Of a stretch of DNA of 55,424 nt, positions 26,210 to 34,627 are shown one piece after another (position 1 is the stretch's first letter; each line of letters starts with the position of its first letter). The notes under the pieces are model-generated. The model searched no databases, was not told the origin of the DNA, and saw only the letters and a list, made by a program, of their open reading frames with translations. The DNA comes from an uncultured Chitinophagaceae bacterium (GTDB lineage Bacteria; Bacteroidota; Bacteroidia; Chitinophagales; Chitinophagaceae): assembly GCA_937981995.1 (NCBI GenBank), contig CALJNC010000041.1, forward strand, positions 1-55,424. The letters are read 5' to 3'. The translations under genes were made by a program, and so were the position numbers.

Positions 26210-26488
26210 ATGGAAAAATTGTCAGAAAGAGATCAAGATAGAATTATAGAAATGGCTTGGGAGGATCGTACGCCTTTTGAGGCGATTGAATATCAATTTG
26301 GTTTGAAAGAAATGGAGGTAGTGGCTATGATGCGTTCTACGCTGAAGCGTTCTTCTTTTAATCTTTGGCGTAAGCGTACCCATAGTGGTGTAAGTAAAAA
26401 ACACGGCCTTAAAAGAAATCAGGATATCAAACGATTTAAGTGTAGCCGTCAAAAAAGCATTACTCATAATAAAATTTCGAAGCGTTGA
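26210..26488 (+). CDS. TIGR03643 family protein
   Basis: A 92-residue basic protein of a family without known function. The N-terminal MEKLSERDQDRIIEMAWEDRTPFEAIEYQFGLKEMEVVAMMRSTLKRSSFNLWRKR is the family core, and resembles a helix-turn-helix; the C-terminus is Lys/Arg-rich. The start is placed at 26210 from the promoter box and because the preceding 17 codons do not match the family. Its stop TGA overlaps the TTG start of the photolyase-like gene, so the two are translated together. In Bacteroidetes the family often sits beside photolyase-like genes (from memory), which suggests a light or DNA repair link. Confidence 0.75.
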   Translation: MEKLSERDQDRIIEMAWEDRTPFEAIEYQFGLKEMEVVAMMRSTLKRSSFNLWRKRTHSGVSKKHGLKRNQDIKRFKCSRQKSITHNKISKR

Positions 26489-27576
26489 ACTTCCCGATAG
26501 ATTTTAATGAAATAGAAAAACGCATAGCGGCGATATTACCTGAAGAGTATGGGCGAACGCGTAATTTTAAAACAGGTGCGGTTACTTATTTGAGTCCGTA
26601 TATTTCTCGAGGTGTTATTTCAACAAAGGATGTTTTTGATAAAATACAAGAACGTGACTTGCCATGGAATGAGATAGAAAAATTAGTACAAGAATTAGCG
26701 TGGCGAGATTATTGGCAGCAAGTTTGGATAGCGAAAGGCGACGCCATAAATCAGGATATTAAAAGAGAACAGGAGGGGGTTACGAATCATAAAATACCTG
26801 CCGCAATTGTAAATGGAACTATAGGTATTGAAGCGGTTGATGCTGCTATTCAAGAATTAAAAGATACGGGCTATATGCATAATCATATGCGCATGTATGT
26901 GGCGAGTATTGCTTGTAATATTGCGGGTTCGCATTGGTTGGCGCCTGCGCGTTGGATGTATAGTTTATTATTGGATGGTGATTGGGCTAGTAATGCGCTT
27001 AGCTGGCAGTGGGTAGCGGGGGCTAATGCGAATAAAAAGTATTACGCCAATCAAGAAAATATAAATAAGTTTTTTGATAGCAAGCAGCGCGCTACATTTT
27101 TAGATGTAAGCTATGATGCTTTTGAAAATTTTGAAACGCCTGATGTTTTAAAAGACTTGGTTGATTTTAAGTGTGAAGTTCAATTACCCAAAGTGCAAGC
27201 GCTGCAAATAGATACTAACAAAAAAACACTAGTTTACAATTATTATAATTTAGATCCACATTGTCAAAAGGACTCAGATGCAAATAGGGTCCTTTTATTG
27301 GAGCCTGCGTTTTTTGAGCAGTATCCAGTTTCGAAAAAGTGCTTAGATTTTGCTATTGAGCTAGGAGGAGCGATTGATGGCTTGCAACTATTTGTGGGCT
27401 CTTTTGAAGATTTGAAAAGTCAATTGGGAGCTATTGAACTTATCTATAAAGAACATCCTACTAATAACCATTATGAAGGAACAATAGCGCCGCGAGATTG
27501 GATGACTTCTGTTGAAGGTTATTATCCATCCTTCTTTAAGTTTTGGAACAAAGCCAAAAAAGAGTTGAAGAAATAG
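26485..27576 (+). CDS. Photolyase/cryptochrome-like FAD-binding protein with C-terminal Rossmann-like half
   Basis: A 363-residue protein whose N-terminal 200 residues are a photolyase FAD-binding domain: GRTRNFKTGAVTYLSPYISRGVIS, LVQELAWRDYWQQVW, GYMHNHMRMYVASIACNI, and the flavin pocket WMYSLLLDGDWASNALSWQWVAG. There is no N-terminal antenna domain. Instead residues about 245-363 form an alpha/beta region (TLVYNYYNLDP, RVLLLEPAFFEQYPVSKKCLDFA, LQLFVGSFEDL) that resembles that domain, so the order looks reversed. It starts at a TTG overlapping the TIGR03643 stop; no better start lies in frame. Light-dependent repair or sensing is inferred. Confidence 0.82.
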   Translation: MNFPIDFNEIEKRIAAILPEEYGRTRNFKTGAVTYLSPYISRGVISTKDVFDKIQERDLPWNEIEKLVQELAWRDYWQQVWIAKGDAINQDIKREQEGVTNHKIPAAIVNGTIGIEAVDAAIQELKDTGYMHNHMRMYVASIACNIAGSHWLAPARWMYSLLLDGDWASNALSWQWVAGANANKKYYANQENINKFFDSKQRATFLDVSYDAFENFETPDVLKDLVDFKCEVQLPKVQALQIDTNKKTLVYNYYNLDPHCQKDSDANRVLLLEPAFFEQYPVSKKCLDFAIELGGAIDGLQLFVGSFEDLKSQLGAIELIYKEHPTNNHYEGTIAPRDWMTSVEGYYPSFFKFWNKAKKELKK

Positions 27577-27624
27577 TAGTTCTTTTAACTAAAGTTTGTA
27601 CTATTGCAACTGATTCGCAATAAT

Positions 27625-28011
27625 ATGAAACGGCGTAATACAGAATCCAAAGAGGAAATACTATCCATTCTAAATGACTATCAAAGCCCTATGAGCTATG
27701 ATATGATTGCGGAGCGCATCAGTGTTTCTATTGATCGTGCTACGGTGTATCGTATACTCAATCGTTTTCAGGAAGACGGATTGACGCACAAAGTCGTTGG
27801 TCCTGATGGCAAACAATATTTTGCGCTTTGTGGAGATTGTGAACATAGTGCTCATTCGCATAGTCACAATCATTTGCATTTTCAATGCTTGGAGTGTCAC
27901 AAGGTAGAATGTCTTTCGGAAGAGTTTAAGGTTACCTTACCCAAAGGATACAAAGCGAAATATTATAATACATTTATTACCGGCTATTGCAAAAATTGTG
28001 AAGCCGCTTAA
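27625..28011 (+). CDS. Fur-family metal regulator, Zur-like
   Basis: A 128-residue ferric/zinc-uptake-type repressor: winged helix MSYDMIAERISVSIDRATVYRILNRFQEDG (recognition helix with RATVYRIL), a His-rich linker HSAHSHSHNHLH and two CxxC pairs (CLEC, CKNC) for the structural zinc. The dense histidines point to zinc rather than iron, but this is inferred from context. The ATG at 27625 is chosen over an upstream TTG at 27604. The gene leads an operon with a lipoprotein and a TonB-dependent receptor, probably self-regulated. Confidence 0.85.
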   Translation: MKRRNTESKEEILSILNDYQSPMSYDMIAERISVSIDRATVYRILNRFQEDGLTHKVVGPDGKQYFALCGDCEHSAHSHSHNHLHFQCLECHKVECLSEEFKVTLPKGYKAKYYNTFITGYCKNCEAA

Positions 28012-28064
28012 AATTTATAAATACAAATTCAAAAACAAAAAACAACAATACAAAAACAAAAATT

Positions 28065-28622
28065 ATGACAAACAAAATAAGCTTATTCGCAATATTATTA
28101 TCACTCGTAATGATTTCTTCATGTAAAAAAGATAAAACGGTTATCCCAAATGAAGAAGAGGTGATTACAACCTTAAATTATACTTTAACTCCTGTAGGTG
28201 GAGGTACAACAGTTACTATGACCTTTCAAGATTTAGATGGTGATGGCGGTGCTGAGCCAGTAATTACAGGTGGTACTTTGGTAGCAAATACAACTTATAC
28301 TGGTGCGTTGGAATTATTAAATGAAACAGAAACACCAGCTGAAGACATTACTGCAGAAATAAAAGAAGAAGATGCTGACCATCAGTTTTTCTTTAGTACA
28401 ACAGTAAGCGCTTTAACTGTAACATATGAAGATCAAGATGATAATGGTCAGCCAGTTGGTTTGCAAACTAAAATAATAACCCCTTTAGTTGGTTCTGGTC
28501 AATTAACAATAATCTTACGTCATGAACCAAATAAATCTGCTCCAGGTGTAAATACCGGAAGTATATTAAATGCTGGAGGAGAAACCGATATTGAGGTTAC
28601 TTTTGACGTGGATGTACAATAA
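28065..28622 (+). CDS. Lipoprotein annotated as type 1 periplasmic-binding-fold family
   Basis: A 185-residue protein with signal peptide ending at Cys20 (VMISSCKKD). The mature part is acidic and beta-rich, with the family core TLTPVGGGTTVTMTFQDLDGDGG, TTYTGALELLNETETPAEDI and EEDADHQFFFST. It may bind metal through the acidic DLDGDGG loop and the DH/EE clusters. It sits between the Fur-type regulator and the TonB receptor, with the receptor start overlapping its stop by 11 bases, so it is likely a surface accessory of metal uptake. Confidence 0.7.
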   Translation: MTNKISLFAILLSLVMISSCKKDKTVIPNEEEVITTLNYTLTPVGGGTTVTMTFQDLDGDGGAEPVITGGTLVANTTYTGALELLNETETPAEDITAEIKEEDADHQFFFSTTVSALTVTYEDQDDNGQPVGLQTKIITPLVGSGQLTIILRHEPNKSAPGVNTGSILNAGGETDIEVTFDVDVQ

Positions 28623-30936
28623 GGAATTATTTATTACATTATTTTTTCTGTTGCCTTTGTGTGCTTTTGCACAAGAGTGCAATAAGACTGTTAAGGGCTC
28701 GGTGTTAGATTTTTCTAGCTCCGAGCCTTTGCCGTATGTCAATGTTTATATTAAAGAAACTCAAGGCGGCGTCAAAAGCGATAGCAATGGAAATTTTGTT
28801 TTAAAAAATATCTGCCCTGGCGATTATCATATTGTCTTTAGTCATATTGGTTGTGATTCGCGACAAGTTTTTATTCAATTTAAAAACGATACCACATTGA
28901 CTATTTCATTAGAGCATAATCATAATGTGCTGCACAGCGTTAAAATTCAGGATAAAAACGGACGCAGCACCACACAAAATATTGAGCAACTCAACAAACA
29001 ACAGATAGGCGATAAGGCCAATGATAATTTATCAAATATGCTTGAGGAGCTTACTGGTGTAAGTACCATGCGCAATGGAAGTGGTATTGCCAAGCCAGTT
29101 GTGCACGGATTGTACGGCAATAGAATTACAATATTGAATAATGGTGTAGCCCAAAGTGGTCAGCAATGGGGCAATGATCATAGCCCTGAGATTGATCCTA
29201 TGGTAGCTAAAAGGATTCGTGTTTTGAAAGGTGTAAGTTCCTTGCAATATCCTGGTTCTAATTTGGGGAGTGTTGTACTAATAGAACCTGATAAAATCAA
29301 TAATGAACCACACCTGCACGGAACGGCTTCTTACTTTTTTGAAACAAATGGTCGAGGGCATGGAACCAATATAAGCTTAGAACAATTCAACCCTAAATTG
29401 GCCTGGCGAGTAAATGGAACGCTCAAAAAAAATGGTGATAGACGCACACCGGCTTATTTTTTGAATAATACAGGAGCTAATGAGCGTAACCTCTCTATTC
29501 AATTAGAAAAGTCATTTAAGAATAAATTATTTACTGATTTATATTTCAGTACATTCAATACTACCTTGGGTGTATTGCGCGGTTCGCATATTGGGAATGT
29601 CAATGATTTGAAATCTTCTTTTAATCGAAGCGTTCCGTTTTATACCGAGGATAAATTTAGTTATGGTATTGATGCGCCTAAGCAAAATGTAAACCACCAT
29701 TTATTTAAGTTGCATGCAAAGTATTATAAAAATGAAAATCACTTTTGGGATGTGACCCTTGCGCAACAATTAAATAATAGAAAAGAATTTGATGTAAGAC
29801 GAAGTGGAAGAAGTGATATTCCTGCTATGAGTTTATTGCAGCATACTTTTTTTGCTGAGGCAAAACAAACGCTTATATTAAAAAATGATTGGAAACTTAT
29901 AAATGGGTTGCAGTTCACTTTTACTGATAATATGAATAATCCCGAAACAGGAATTCTTCCGTTGATTCCTGATTACAGAAGCTATGAGTCTGGCTTATAT
30001 AGTTTAATTAATAAACGAGTTAAAAAATCGTTCTTTGAGTTTGGTGTACGTTATGATAATGTTTTTCAAGACGTAACCGCTATATCATCTGATTTGCCTA
30101 GACGCTTACTGTTTTATGAAAATTGGTTTCATAATATTAGTGCTAATGCAGGTTGGACGTATTCAATAGATGATCATAAGCAGTTATCTTATAATGTGGG
30201 TTATGCAACACGCAATCCTGCTATTAATGAATTATATAGCAATGGCTTGCATCAAGGGGTCAGTGGGTTAGAATATGGGGATACCTCATTAAATAAAGAA
30301 AACGCCTTAAAAACAACCCTTTCCCTAAACCTTGATTTTGATCATCACTCTGCCATTGAGGCTTTGGTTTACTATCAATATATAAATGATTATATTTTCC
30401 TTGAACCACAAAGCGAGTTTAGTACTAGCATACGCGGTACCTTTCCTGTCTTTAATTATAGGCAGACCAATGCTCAAATTTATGGTTTTGATTTAAGCAC
30501 TAATTATGAGTTACTTGAAAATCTTACGGCAAAAGGAACTTTTAGTTATATACGCGGTAAAGATTTGACCAATGATGCGCCGCTTGTGTTTATACCTGCA
30601 AATAATTTTACGCTAGGATTAAAGTATGTATATCCTAAAAGTATTCAACTTGGTAAAAAGGTAGCTGAGAACTTAGAGATTGGCTTGGAAGATCGCTATA
30701 CTTTTAGGCAAACGAATTTGAACGATGATCAAGACTTTGTGCCTCCGCCAGCGGCATATAATTTATTATCGGCTAAGCTTGCCGTTGATGTACAATTACG
30801 TAAAAATAGATTGCGCCTATTTATGCGTGGAACTAATTTATTAAATGCGGAGTACCGTGATTATTTAAATAGGCAACGATACTTTGCTAATGATATGGGT
30901 AGAAATATTGTAATTGGAGCAAGGCTTAAGTTTTAG
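28612..30936 (+). CDS. TonB-dependent outer-membrane receptor, probably for zinc
   Basis: A 774-residue receptor. The signal peptide MYNKELFITLFFLLPLCAFAQ precedes a carboxypeptidase-like domain (VKGSVLDFSSSEPLPYVNVYI...), then the plug (DNLSNMLEELTGVSTMRNGSGIAKPVVHGLYGNRITILNNG) and the beta-barrel ending RNIVIGARLKF. The plug shows extra histidines and GNDHSPEID, which in ZnuD-type receptors bind zinc. The start at 28612 is chosen because it begins the signal peptide and overlaps the upstream lipoprotein gene by 11 bases. Context (Zur-like regulator, acidic lipoprotein) supports zinc, though substrate is not proven. Confidence 0.88.
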   Translation: MYNKELFITLFFLLPLCAFAQECNKTVKGSVLDFSSSEPLPYVNVYIKETQGGVKSDSNGNFVLKNICPGDYHIVFSHIGCDSRQVFIQFKNDTTLTISLEHNHNVLHSVKIQDKNGRSTTQNIEQLNKQQIGDKANDNLSNMLEELTGVSTMRNGSGIAKPVVHGLYGNRITILNNGVAQSGQQWGNDHSPEIDPMVAKRIRVLKGVSSLQYPGSNLGSVVLIEPDKINNEPHLHGTASYFFETNGRGHGTNISLEQFNPKLAWRVNGTLKKNGDRRTPAYFLNNTGANERNLSIQLEKSFKNKLFTDLYFSTFNTTLGVLRGSHIGNVNDLKSSFNRSVPFYTEDKFSYGIDAPKQNVNHHLFKLHAKYYKNENHFWDVTLAQQLNNRKEFDVRRSGRSDIPAMSLLQHTFFAEAKQTLILKNDWKLINGLQFTFTDNMNNPETGILPLIPDYRSYESGLYSLINKRVKKSFFEFGVRYDNVFQDVTAISSDLPRRLLFYENWFHNISANAGWTYSIDDHKQLSYNVGYATRNPAINELYSNGLHQGVSGLEYGDTSLNKENALKTTLSLNLDFDHHSAIEALVYYQYINDYIFLEPQSEFSTSIRGTFPVFNYRQTNAQIYGFDLSTNYELLENLTAKGTFSYIRGKDLTNDAPLVFIPANNFTLGLKYVYPKSIQLGKKVAENLEIGLEDRYTFRQTNLNDDQDFVPPPAAYNLLSAKLAVDVQLRKNRLRLFMRGTNLLNAEYRDYLNRQRYFANDMGRNIVIGARLKF

Positions 30937-31379
30937 CCTTTAAAAAGCATAGCATAATGAGGGATGTCATCTTCGAGATATTGTTCTGAAATTACTTCAA
31001 ATCCTAATTCGGTATAAAATTTCTCTAAATAACATTGCGCTGAAATTTTGATTTGTTCTTTATAAGTTGCCTTGCATATTTCTATTCCTTTTTCCATAAC
31101 GGCTTTGCCATATTCTTTGCGCCTATGATTAGGTGATACAACCACACGACCAATGGAGCAGTAGCCTGCGTAAGAAACGCCTTCTGGTACAATTCTTACA
31201 TAAGCGGCCAAGTCATTACCATCATAGCCCAATAAGTGTGTAGATTGTAAGTCCTTACCATCAGCATCTTGATACACACAATCTTGTTCAACAACAAAAA
31301 CTTCATTGCGCAGTTTTATAAGCTCGTATAACTCTACGTTTGAAAGTTCTTCAAAGGTTTTATGTCGCCAACTTAACAT
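30933..31379 (-). CDS. elaA: GNAT acetyltransferase, ElaA type
   Basis: A 148-residue N-acetyltransferase. The ElaA pattern is clear: WRHKTFEELSNVELYELIKLRNEVFVVEQDCVYQDADG, the acetyl-CoA loop IGRVVVSPNHRRKEYGKAVM and the C-terminal HYAMLF. Substrate is not known. Its start lies within the 3' end of mqnD (7-base overlap), and its stop overlaps the last codon of the convergent TonB receptor. Confidence 0.82.
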   Translation of the reverse strand: MLSWRHKTFEELSNVELYELIKLRNEVFVVEQDCVYQDADGKDLQSTHLLGYDGNDLAAYVRIVPEGVSYAGYCSIGRVVVSPNHRRKEYGKAVMEKGIEICKATYKEQIKISAQCYLEKFYTELGFEVISEQYLEDDIPHYAMLFKG

Positions 31380-32185
31380 GTAATGAATATAGGTTTTTTG
31401 AAATTAGGTAACAGAATGTTTTGCATAAAGGAAATTGCTTTTTCACCTTCAGATCCAATGTCCAAGCTAAAATCATTTACGTATAGATTAATATGTTGTT
31501 GCATTACGGCAGCTTCCATTTCTTGGGCATGTGATTGTATGTAATCAGAAAGTTTGTTTTGCGCTTTCTGCCATTCTATGGCTTGTTGTATAGCGGTATT
31601 GATTTGCCTACCTATAGTGCTGGCCAAGCTTCTTTTAATTGCAATGCCCCCAAGCGGGATGGGTAGGTTTTCTTTCTCTTCCCAATGTGCACCAAGGTCC
31701 AGTACTTTATGCAATCCTTTGTCCTGATAGGTGAATCTGCTTTCATGAATGACCAAGCCTAAATCAGTTTCCTTATTTAAAATGGCTTCTTCTATTTTAT
31801 CAAAGGGTAGTGCCGTTTTGTTCTTTAATTCCGGGTATGCATAGCGCATTAAAAAATTAGCTGTTGTGTTTTTTCCAGGAATAGCAACGGTATGATTTTC
31901 ATTTGCCTTAACATCTTTTTGCTTGCTCAATAAAAGAGGGCCTACGCCATAGCCCATAGCGCCACCGGCTCGCAGCAGGATATAATCTTCTGCCACTTCA
32001 AAATAATTAGCGTACGATATTTTTACGATGTCTAATTCATGCGCTTGTGATTTCTGATTTAATACGGCAATGTCATGATATTCAAAATCTAATTCAATTT
32101 CAGGAATTGCAATTATATTATTTGCTAAGGCTTCAAAAATGTAAGTATCATTCGGGCAGGGACTGATACCTATTTTTAATCTCAT
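31373..32185 (-). CDS. mqnD: 1,4-dihydroxy-6-naphthoate synthase MqnD
   Basis: Final specific enzyme of the futalosine route to menaquinone, turning cyclic de-hypoxanthine futalosine into 1,4-dihydroxy-6-naphthoate. The 270 residues open MRLKIGISPCPNDTYIFEAL, with the diagnostic SPCPNDT substrate-binding motif, and continue with SYANYFEVAEDYILLRAGGAMGYGVGPLLL and LPIPLGGIAI. The ATG at 32185 is 4-base overlapped (ATGA) by the mqnB stop and is preferred over a longer start inside mqnB. Together the two indicate futalosine-based menaquinone; the other mqn genes are elsewhere. Confidence 0.93.
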   Translation of the reverse strand: MRLKIGISPCPNDTYIFEALANNIIAIPEIELDFEYHDIAVLNQKSQAHELDIVKISYANYFEVAEDYILLRAGGAMGYGVGPLLLSKQKDVKANENHTVAIPGKNTTANFLMRYAYPELKNKTALPFDKIEEAILNKETDLGLVIHESRFTYQDKGLHKVLDLGAHWEEKENLPIPLGGIAIKRSLASTIGRQINTAIQQAIEWQKAQNKLSDYIQSHAQEMEAAVMQQHINLYVNDFSLDIGSEGEKAISFMQNILLPNFKKPIFITC

Positions 32186-32793
32186 AAAATACTTTTGAGG
32201 TAAGCTGTTGTAACCCAATCTAAATGTTGTAAGGCTTCTTTTAGTTTCCACTTGCTTTTATCGCGCTCGCCTATGTAGTTGCTTACTGCACGTAATTGTA
32301 AGTATGGCGCTTCATACTCCTCGCAAATTTCTTGGAAAGCGGCGCCTTCCATATTTTCTATTTGTGTTTCATAATGCGCATGGCGCAATGCGTTGTACGT
32401 AGCTTCTTGAAATAAAGTATTGGTCGATAATGAATTAAGAATAGTAAGTTCTGGCAAAACATCATCACAGATATTATATTTCGTACTTGGCTTTTTGTTT
32501 TCTATTAGCCCCATGGAGGTAAAAGGTATGTATTTCCCATTTTGAAAAGCGCCCAAGTCACCTTGTACATCTGTGTTTATTTTAACTACCTCTCCTAGTT
32601 TTGATTGGCTGGGTAAGCCACCTGCTAAGCCCGCTAGTATAATTAGGTCAAATTTATCAACTGATATATAGGGTATTAGGTCCATTGCTAATGAAGCGCC
32701 ACCTACCCCGCATACCCGCTTGCTTACACTCGGGTGTTCAAATGTAATGGCTGATAATTCAAGCTGTGTAGCGGCTAATAAATGAATTTTCAT
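32182..32793 (-). CDS. mqnB: Futalosine hydrolase MqnB
   Basis: Releases hypoxanthine from futalosine to give de-hypoxanthine futalosine. The 203 residues belong to the nucleoside phosphorylase/hydrolase fold: GVGGASLAMDLIPYI, IILAGLAGGLPSQSKLGEVVKI and the substrate Glu in ENMEGAAFQEICEEY, followed by AVSNYIGERDKSKW with the catalytic Asp. The ATG at 32793 starts MKIHLLAATQLEL, matching the family, and lies 6 bases after a promoter box; an ATG 63 bases upstream is rejected. The stop overlaps mqnD by four bases. Confidence 0.93.
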   Translation of the reverse strand: MKIHLLAATQLELSAITFEHPSVSKRVCGVGGASLAMDLIPYISVDKFDLIILAGLAGGLPSQSKLGEVVKINTDVQGDLGAFQNGKYIPFTSMGLIENKKPSTKYNICDDVLPELTILNSLSTNTLFQEATYNALRHAHYETQIENMEGAAFQEICEEYEAPYLQLRAVSNYIGERDKSKWKLKEALQHLDWVTTAYLKSIL

Positions 32794-32799
32794 AAAAGA

Positions 32800-32807
32800 C
32801 AAAGGTA
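32800..32807 (-). promoter_or_regulatory. Predicted -7 promoter box for mqnB-mqnD-elaA
   Basis: Minus strand TACCTTTG matches TAnnTTTG and ends 6 bases before the ATG at 32793. It supports that start, since the longer alternative would begin upstream of the box. Confidence 0.5.
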
Positions 32808-32868
32808 AGTAAAAAGCAGCCACAGATAAATCATAGTCAAGATTGAAGTGCAGCAATTCTTTCTTTCG

Positions 32869-32876
32869 TAAATTTG
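32869..32876 (+). promoter_or_regulatory. Predicted promoter for queD-folE
   Basis: TAAATTTG at -7 with a TTG (32843-32845) 23 bases upstream as -33. The leader before the ATG at 32895 would be about 13 bases. Divergent from the mqnB promoter about 70 bases away. Confidence 0.55.
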
Positions 32877-32894
32877 TAATTCAAATAAATTTGG

Positions 32895-33305
32895 ATGATT
32901 TACGTAACGAGGATAGAACATTTTAATGCAGCACATCAATTATGGAATCCTGATTGGAGTGCAGAAAAAAATGCTGAGTTTTATGGAAAATGTGCTAATG
33001 TAAATTATCACGGACATAATTATGAATTGCACGTAACCGTGAAGGGAGAGGTAGATAAGGAAAACGGTTTTTTGATGAATGCTAAAACGCTTTCTTCTAT
33101 AATAAAAGAAAAAATTGTAGAAGAGGCTGATCACAAAAACTTGAATGTGGATGTAGCTTTTATGAAAGGAAAACTTACAAGTGCCGAAAACTTTACCATT
33201 GCGATATGGAATGAGTTGAAACCTGCCGTTGAAAAAATGGGCGTACAATTACATTATTTGAAACTAGTAGAAACACCAAAAATTTATATAGAGTATTATG
33301 GCTAA
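32895..33305 (+). CDS. queD: 6-carboxytetrahydropterin synthase family protein (QueD/PTPS)
   Basis: A 136-residue T-fold enzyme with the zinc triad His in [10 protein letters not shown] and YHGHNYEL, the catalytic Cys in [12 protein letters not shown], and the C-terminal [12 protein letters not shown]. It uses dihydroneopterin triphosphate, the product of FolE, as substrate; in queuosine synthesis it makes 6-carboxytetrahydropterin, while related enzymes make tetrahydrobiopterin precursors. The folE gene overlaps by 8 bases, so the two are clearly coupled. No queC or queE is nearby to confirm the queuosine branch. Confidence 0.85.
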   Translation: MIYVTRIEHFNAAHQLWNPDWSAEKNAEFYGKCANVNYHGHNYELHVTVKGEVDKENGFLMNAKTLSSIIKEKIVEEADHKNLNVDVAFMKGKLTSAENFTIAIWNELKPAVEKMGVQLHYLKLVETPKIYIEYYG

Positions 33306-33900
33306 TTATAAAAAGATTGAAGAGTACGATGAGAAATACCTTGATAATATGCAAAAGCATATTGCTGAGATGATTTCCTTGGTAGGAGAAGATAATGAAC
33401 GTGAAGGTTTAGAAAAAACACCTTCTCGTGTTGCAAAAGCAATGGCATATAATACGCAGGGATATGGTCAAGATGCTGTGGAAATATTAAACTCAGCAAA
33501 GTTTAATGAAAGCTATAGCGAAATGGTGTTGGTTAAAAATATTGAGCTTTACTCCATGTGTGAGCATCACATGCTTCCATTTTATGGTAAGGCGCATATT
33601 GCATACATTCCTGATGGTCAAATTACAGGATTGAGTAAATTAGCTCGTGTGGTTGATGTTTACGCTAGGCGTTTACAAGTACAGGAGCGTATGACGGATC
33701 AGATATTACAGGCTATTAAAACTGCCTTGAATCCTATTGGAGTGGCCGTTGTTATTGAGGCAAAGCACCTTTGTATGATGATGCGCGGTGTACAAAAACA
33801 AAATAGTTCAACAACTACTTCAGCTTTTAGCGGAGAATTTGAGTCTAATACTAAAACTCGAAATGAATTTTTGAAGTTGGTAAGTAGTAATCTATCGTAA
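33298..33900 (+). CDS. folE: GTP cyclohydrolase I FolE
   Basis: Opens GTP to dihydroneopterin triphosphate, the entry to folate and to the QueD reaction. The 200 residues include the zinc site [22 protein letters not shown], the [20 protein letters not shown] helix and [21 protein letters not shown], all type I hallmarks. Its ATG overlaps the queD stop by 8 bases (ATGGCTAA). The 3' end overlaps the convergent lolA gene by 9 bases. Confidence 0.96.
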   Translation: MANYKKIEEYDEKYLDNMQKHIAEMISLVGEDNEREGLEKTPSRVAKAMAYNTQGYGQDAVEILNSAKFNESYSEMVLVKNIELYSMCEHHMLPFYGKAHIAYIPDGQITGLSKLARVVDVYARRLQVQERMTDQILQAIKTALNPIGVAVVIEAKHLCMMMRGVQKQNSSTTTSAFSGEFESNTKTRNEFLKLVSSNLS

Positions 33901-34524
33901 GTCTATTACTTCTACTTTAGGATACTTGCTTTTGTTGAATACAAAAGACTTGTCACTAATCGCAGGGTTTTTGGTATAACCAGAAATGCCATAACTATAA
34001 GTGTTTCCGTTTTTGTCATACACTTTACCACCTGTTATTAGGTTGGTTTTCGTATTTACTTTCAAGATAATTTTTTCGTATTGCACTGATTTTTTTAAAG
34101 GAATCAAACCTAGATAGGTAATGTCACCTTTTGCAAAAAGATATTTGTAACCGTAATCTTTATCATAGAAGTTAGTGAATAGTTTTGAAGGAGAGAATGC
34201 CTCATCATTATCTTCAAAATCAGTTATTGATACTTCATTACTTTCTTTGATATAAGTCCAAATGCTTTTAGCATCGCAGATTACATCTTGGCCACTAATT
34301 TTAAGGCGGTATTTATTACCCTTCATCATTACTTGGCCCGACTTGCTTCCTTGACTTTTTCCCGCTTTATTTTTAATGCTAATCTTAAAATTGGCCTTCA
34401 TAGATTTTAAAGACTTTAAATTCTTACTTACCTTATTTAATAAGTTTTTAGCCTTGGCATCACCTTGTGAAAATCCACTAGTTGAGATCACTGATAAAAG
34501 AAGAATTAGAAGCAAGTTTTTCAT
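33892..34524 (-). CDS. lolA: LolA-like periplasmic lipoprotein carrier
   Basis: A 210-residue exported protein with signal peptide [20 protein letters not shown]. The mature part is a LolA half-barrel: [66 protein letters not shown] and a C-terminal [16 protein letters not shown]. LolA ferries lipoproteins from LolCDE to the outer membrane. No lolB is expected in this phylum. It converges on folE with a 9-base overlap. Confidence 0.82.
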   Translation of the reverse strand: MKNLLLILLLSVISTSGFSQGDAKAKNLLNKVSKNLKSLKSMKANFKISIKNKAGKSQGSKSGQVMMKGNKYRLKISGQDVICDAKSIWTYIKESNEVSITDFEDNDEAFSPSKLFTNFYDKDYGYKYLFAKGDITYLGLIPLKKSVQYEKIILKVNTKTNLITGGKVYDKNGNTYSYGISGYTKNPAISDKSFVFNKSKYPKVEVIDLR

Positions 34525-34598
34525 ACTGAATATATTGACTACAAAGAAAAAACATGAATTGCTAATAGGAAGTCAAAGCACCAAATACAATTCTATAT

Positions 34599-34623
34599 GA
34601 GCTGTTAAATAACTGCTCTTTTT
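34599..34623. terminator. Weak hairpin between lolA and the DAHP synthase gene
   Basis: GAGCTGTTA and TAACTGCTC form an imperfect stem (one T-T mismatch) followed by TTTTT on the plus strand only, although flanking genes are on the minus strand. Possibly only structural. Confidence 0.3.
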
Positions 34624-34627
34624 AGGC

